A DNA stretch of 45,815 nt, from NCBI GenBank assembly GCA_021203765.1, contig JAJQAN010000002.1:1-45815 (forward strand), in the 5' to 3' direction. This document shows, piece after piece, positions 45,397-45,815 of this stretch (positions within the stretch are counted from its first letter, which is position 1; each line of letters opens with the position of its first letter). The notes under the pieces are model-generated. The model saw only the letters and a list, made by a program, of their open reading frames with translations. It did not search any database and was not told where the DNA came from. The position numbers and the translations under genes are program-made. The DNA comes from Coriobacteriaceae bacterium. Lineage in GTDB: Bacteria > Actinomycetota > Coriobacteriia > Coriobacteriales > QAMH01.

Positions 45397-45402
45397 TAGA
45401 AT
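45397..45402 (+). promoter_or_regulatory. Possible -10 box of the last gene
   Basis: TAGAAT, five of six matches, lies 40 nt before the ATG at 45442 in an AT-rich stretch (ATTATTCGACACATTACG). The -35 is unclear. Confidence 0.35.
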
Positions 45403-45441
45403 ATGGAACGATACTGTTCAGCTTTACGGAGGGATTGCCGC

Positions 45442-45815
45442 ATGGCCGATCTCATCGATCATATCGAGGCGCTGTCCGCCAATATCGGACCGCGCCCCGT
45501 CAGCACGGAAGAAGAACACCAAGCCTCCTGTTACGTCGCCCAAGAACTGACCGACGCCGGCCTCGAAGTCGATATGGATGAGTTCGCGACGCCCTCCGGG
45601 GTCAACTGGCCGTTCGGCATCGCCTTCGTTTTGATGATCGTCGGAACCGTCCTTTCCGGTTTCGGCCTCTTCTTCGACGGCGTGAGCACGGCGTTTCTGG
45701 CCGTCGGCCTGGTCCTGCTGGTCGTCGGTGCCATCATCTACTTCGCCGAACATTCCGACCATCCCCTGCTTTCCAATGCCTTCAACCGGGGCGTTTCGCA
45801 AAACGTCGTCGCCAA
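45442..45815 (+). CDS. M28-family peptidase-like protein with internal membrane segments (3' truncated by window)
   Basis: The visible 124 codons begin with a segment resembling the N-terminus of M28 aminopeptidases (IGPRPVSTEEEHQASCYVAQEL). After about residue 52 there are two hydrophobic segments, WPFGIAFVLMIVGTVLSG and TAFLAVGLVLLVVGAIIYF, likely a membrane hairpin placed between that N-terminus and the catalytic domain, which would lie beyond the window. The end GVSQNVVA fits the 'SQNVIA' strand that precedes the M28 core. ATG 45442 has ACGGAGGG upstream. Metal ligands cannot be checked here, so activity is inferred. Confidence 0.65.
   Translation, partial: MADLIDHIEALSANIGPRPVSTEEEHQASCYVAQELTDAGLEVDMDEFATPSGVNWPFGIAFVLMIVGTVLSGFGLFFDGVSTAFLAVGLVLLVVGAIIYFAEHSDHPLLSNAFNRGVSQNVVA

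Overview
The window is a gene-dense, high-GC bacterial chromosome segment. Every gene I can support (55 CDS, two of them cut by the window edges) lies on the + strand. Gene content and order (rplL/rpoB/rpoC, then str, S10, spc and alpha operons, then uvrC-rapZ-yvcK-whiA and proA-nadD-yqeK-rsfS-murT-gatD) together with WhiA, MurT/GatD, zinc-type S14/S4/L24/L36, long charged ribosomal-protein tails and many GTG/TTG starts point to Actinomycetota, most likely class Coriobacteriia. Genus cannot be decided from the sequence alone. I see no tRNA, rRNA, IS element, prophage or CRISPR array.

Layout. 1-9030: the last codons of rplL, two strong hairpins, a small metallophosphoesterase, a promoter, then rpoB and rpoC. 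9031-9357: a 327-bp gap holding a hairpin cluster after rpoC, a TTGACA promoter, and a strongly structured leader. 9358-12329: rpsL-rpsG-fusA, with no tuf following. 12359-27869: S10, spc and alpha operons in the classical order, including secY, adk, map, infA, rpmJ and rpoA. 27882-29691: rplQ with a very long Lys/Ala tail, then an ecfT without its ATPase genes. 29771-31253: pdxS-pdxT (vitamin B6). 31290-37312: a polyprenyl-phosphate GlcNAc-1-P transferase, uvrC, rapZ, yvcK and whiA, closely packed or overlapping. 37431-44541: proA, nadD, yqeK, rsfS, murT, gatD, typA. 44545-45815: an ABC ATPase and the start of a membrane-anchored M28-type peptidase.

How it works together. The first 28 kb encodes the core transcription-translation machinery: RNA polymerase alpha, beta and beta', about 30 ribosomal proteins, EF-G, IF-1, SecY, Met aminopeptidase and adenylate kinase. 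The rest links growth to envelope synthesis (TagO/WecA-like transferase, MurT/GatD amidation of lipid II, YvcK, RapZ, WhiA), cofactor supply (PLP, NAD), proline synthesis, DNA repair (UvrC) and ribosome control (RsfS, TypA).

Most interesting signals. (1) beta' (RpoC) has a C-terminal extension that aligns without gaps over 40 residues to the alpha-subunit CTD and keeps the positions of Arg265, Asn268, Gly296, Lys298 and Glu302 of E. coli alpha, most of its UP-element-contacting set; this may be an extra DNA- or factor-binding module on the polymerase. (2) The tails of RpoB and RpoC share a short acidic-hydrophobic motif ending in IG, once in RpoB and three times in RpoC. (3) Several intergenic spacers in the ribosomal operons hold strong hairpins, especially before rpsL, rplB and rplO, and may be lineage-specific regulatory RNAs. 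(4) A sharp patch of AT-rich rare codons sits in one secY membrane segment. (5) UvrC has lost one conserved iron-sulfur cysteine. (6) The tagO-like gene appears to be leaderless.
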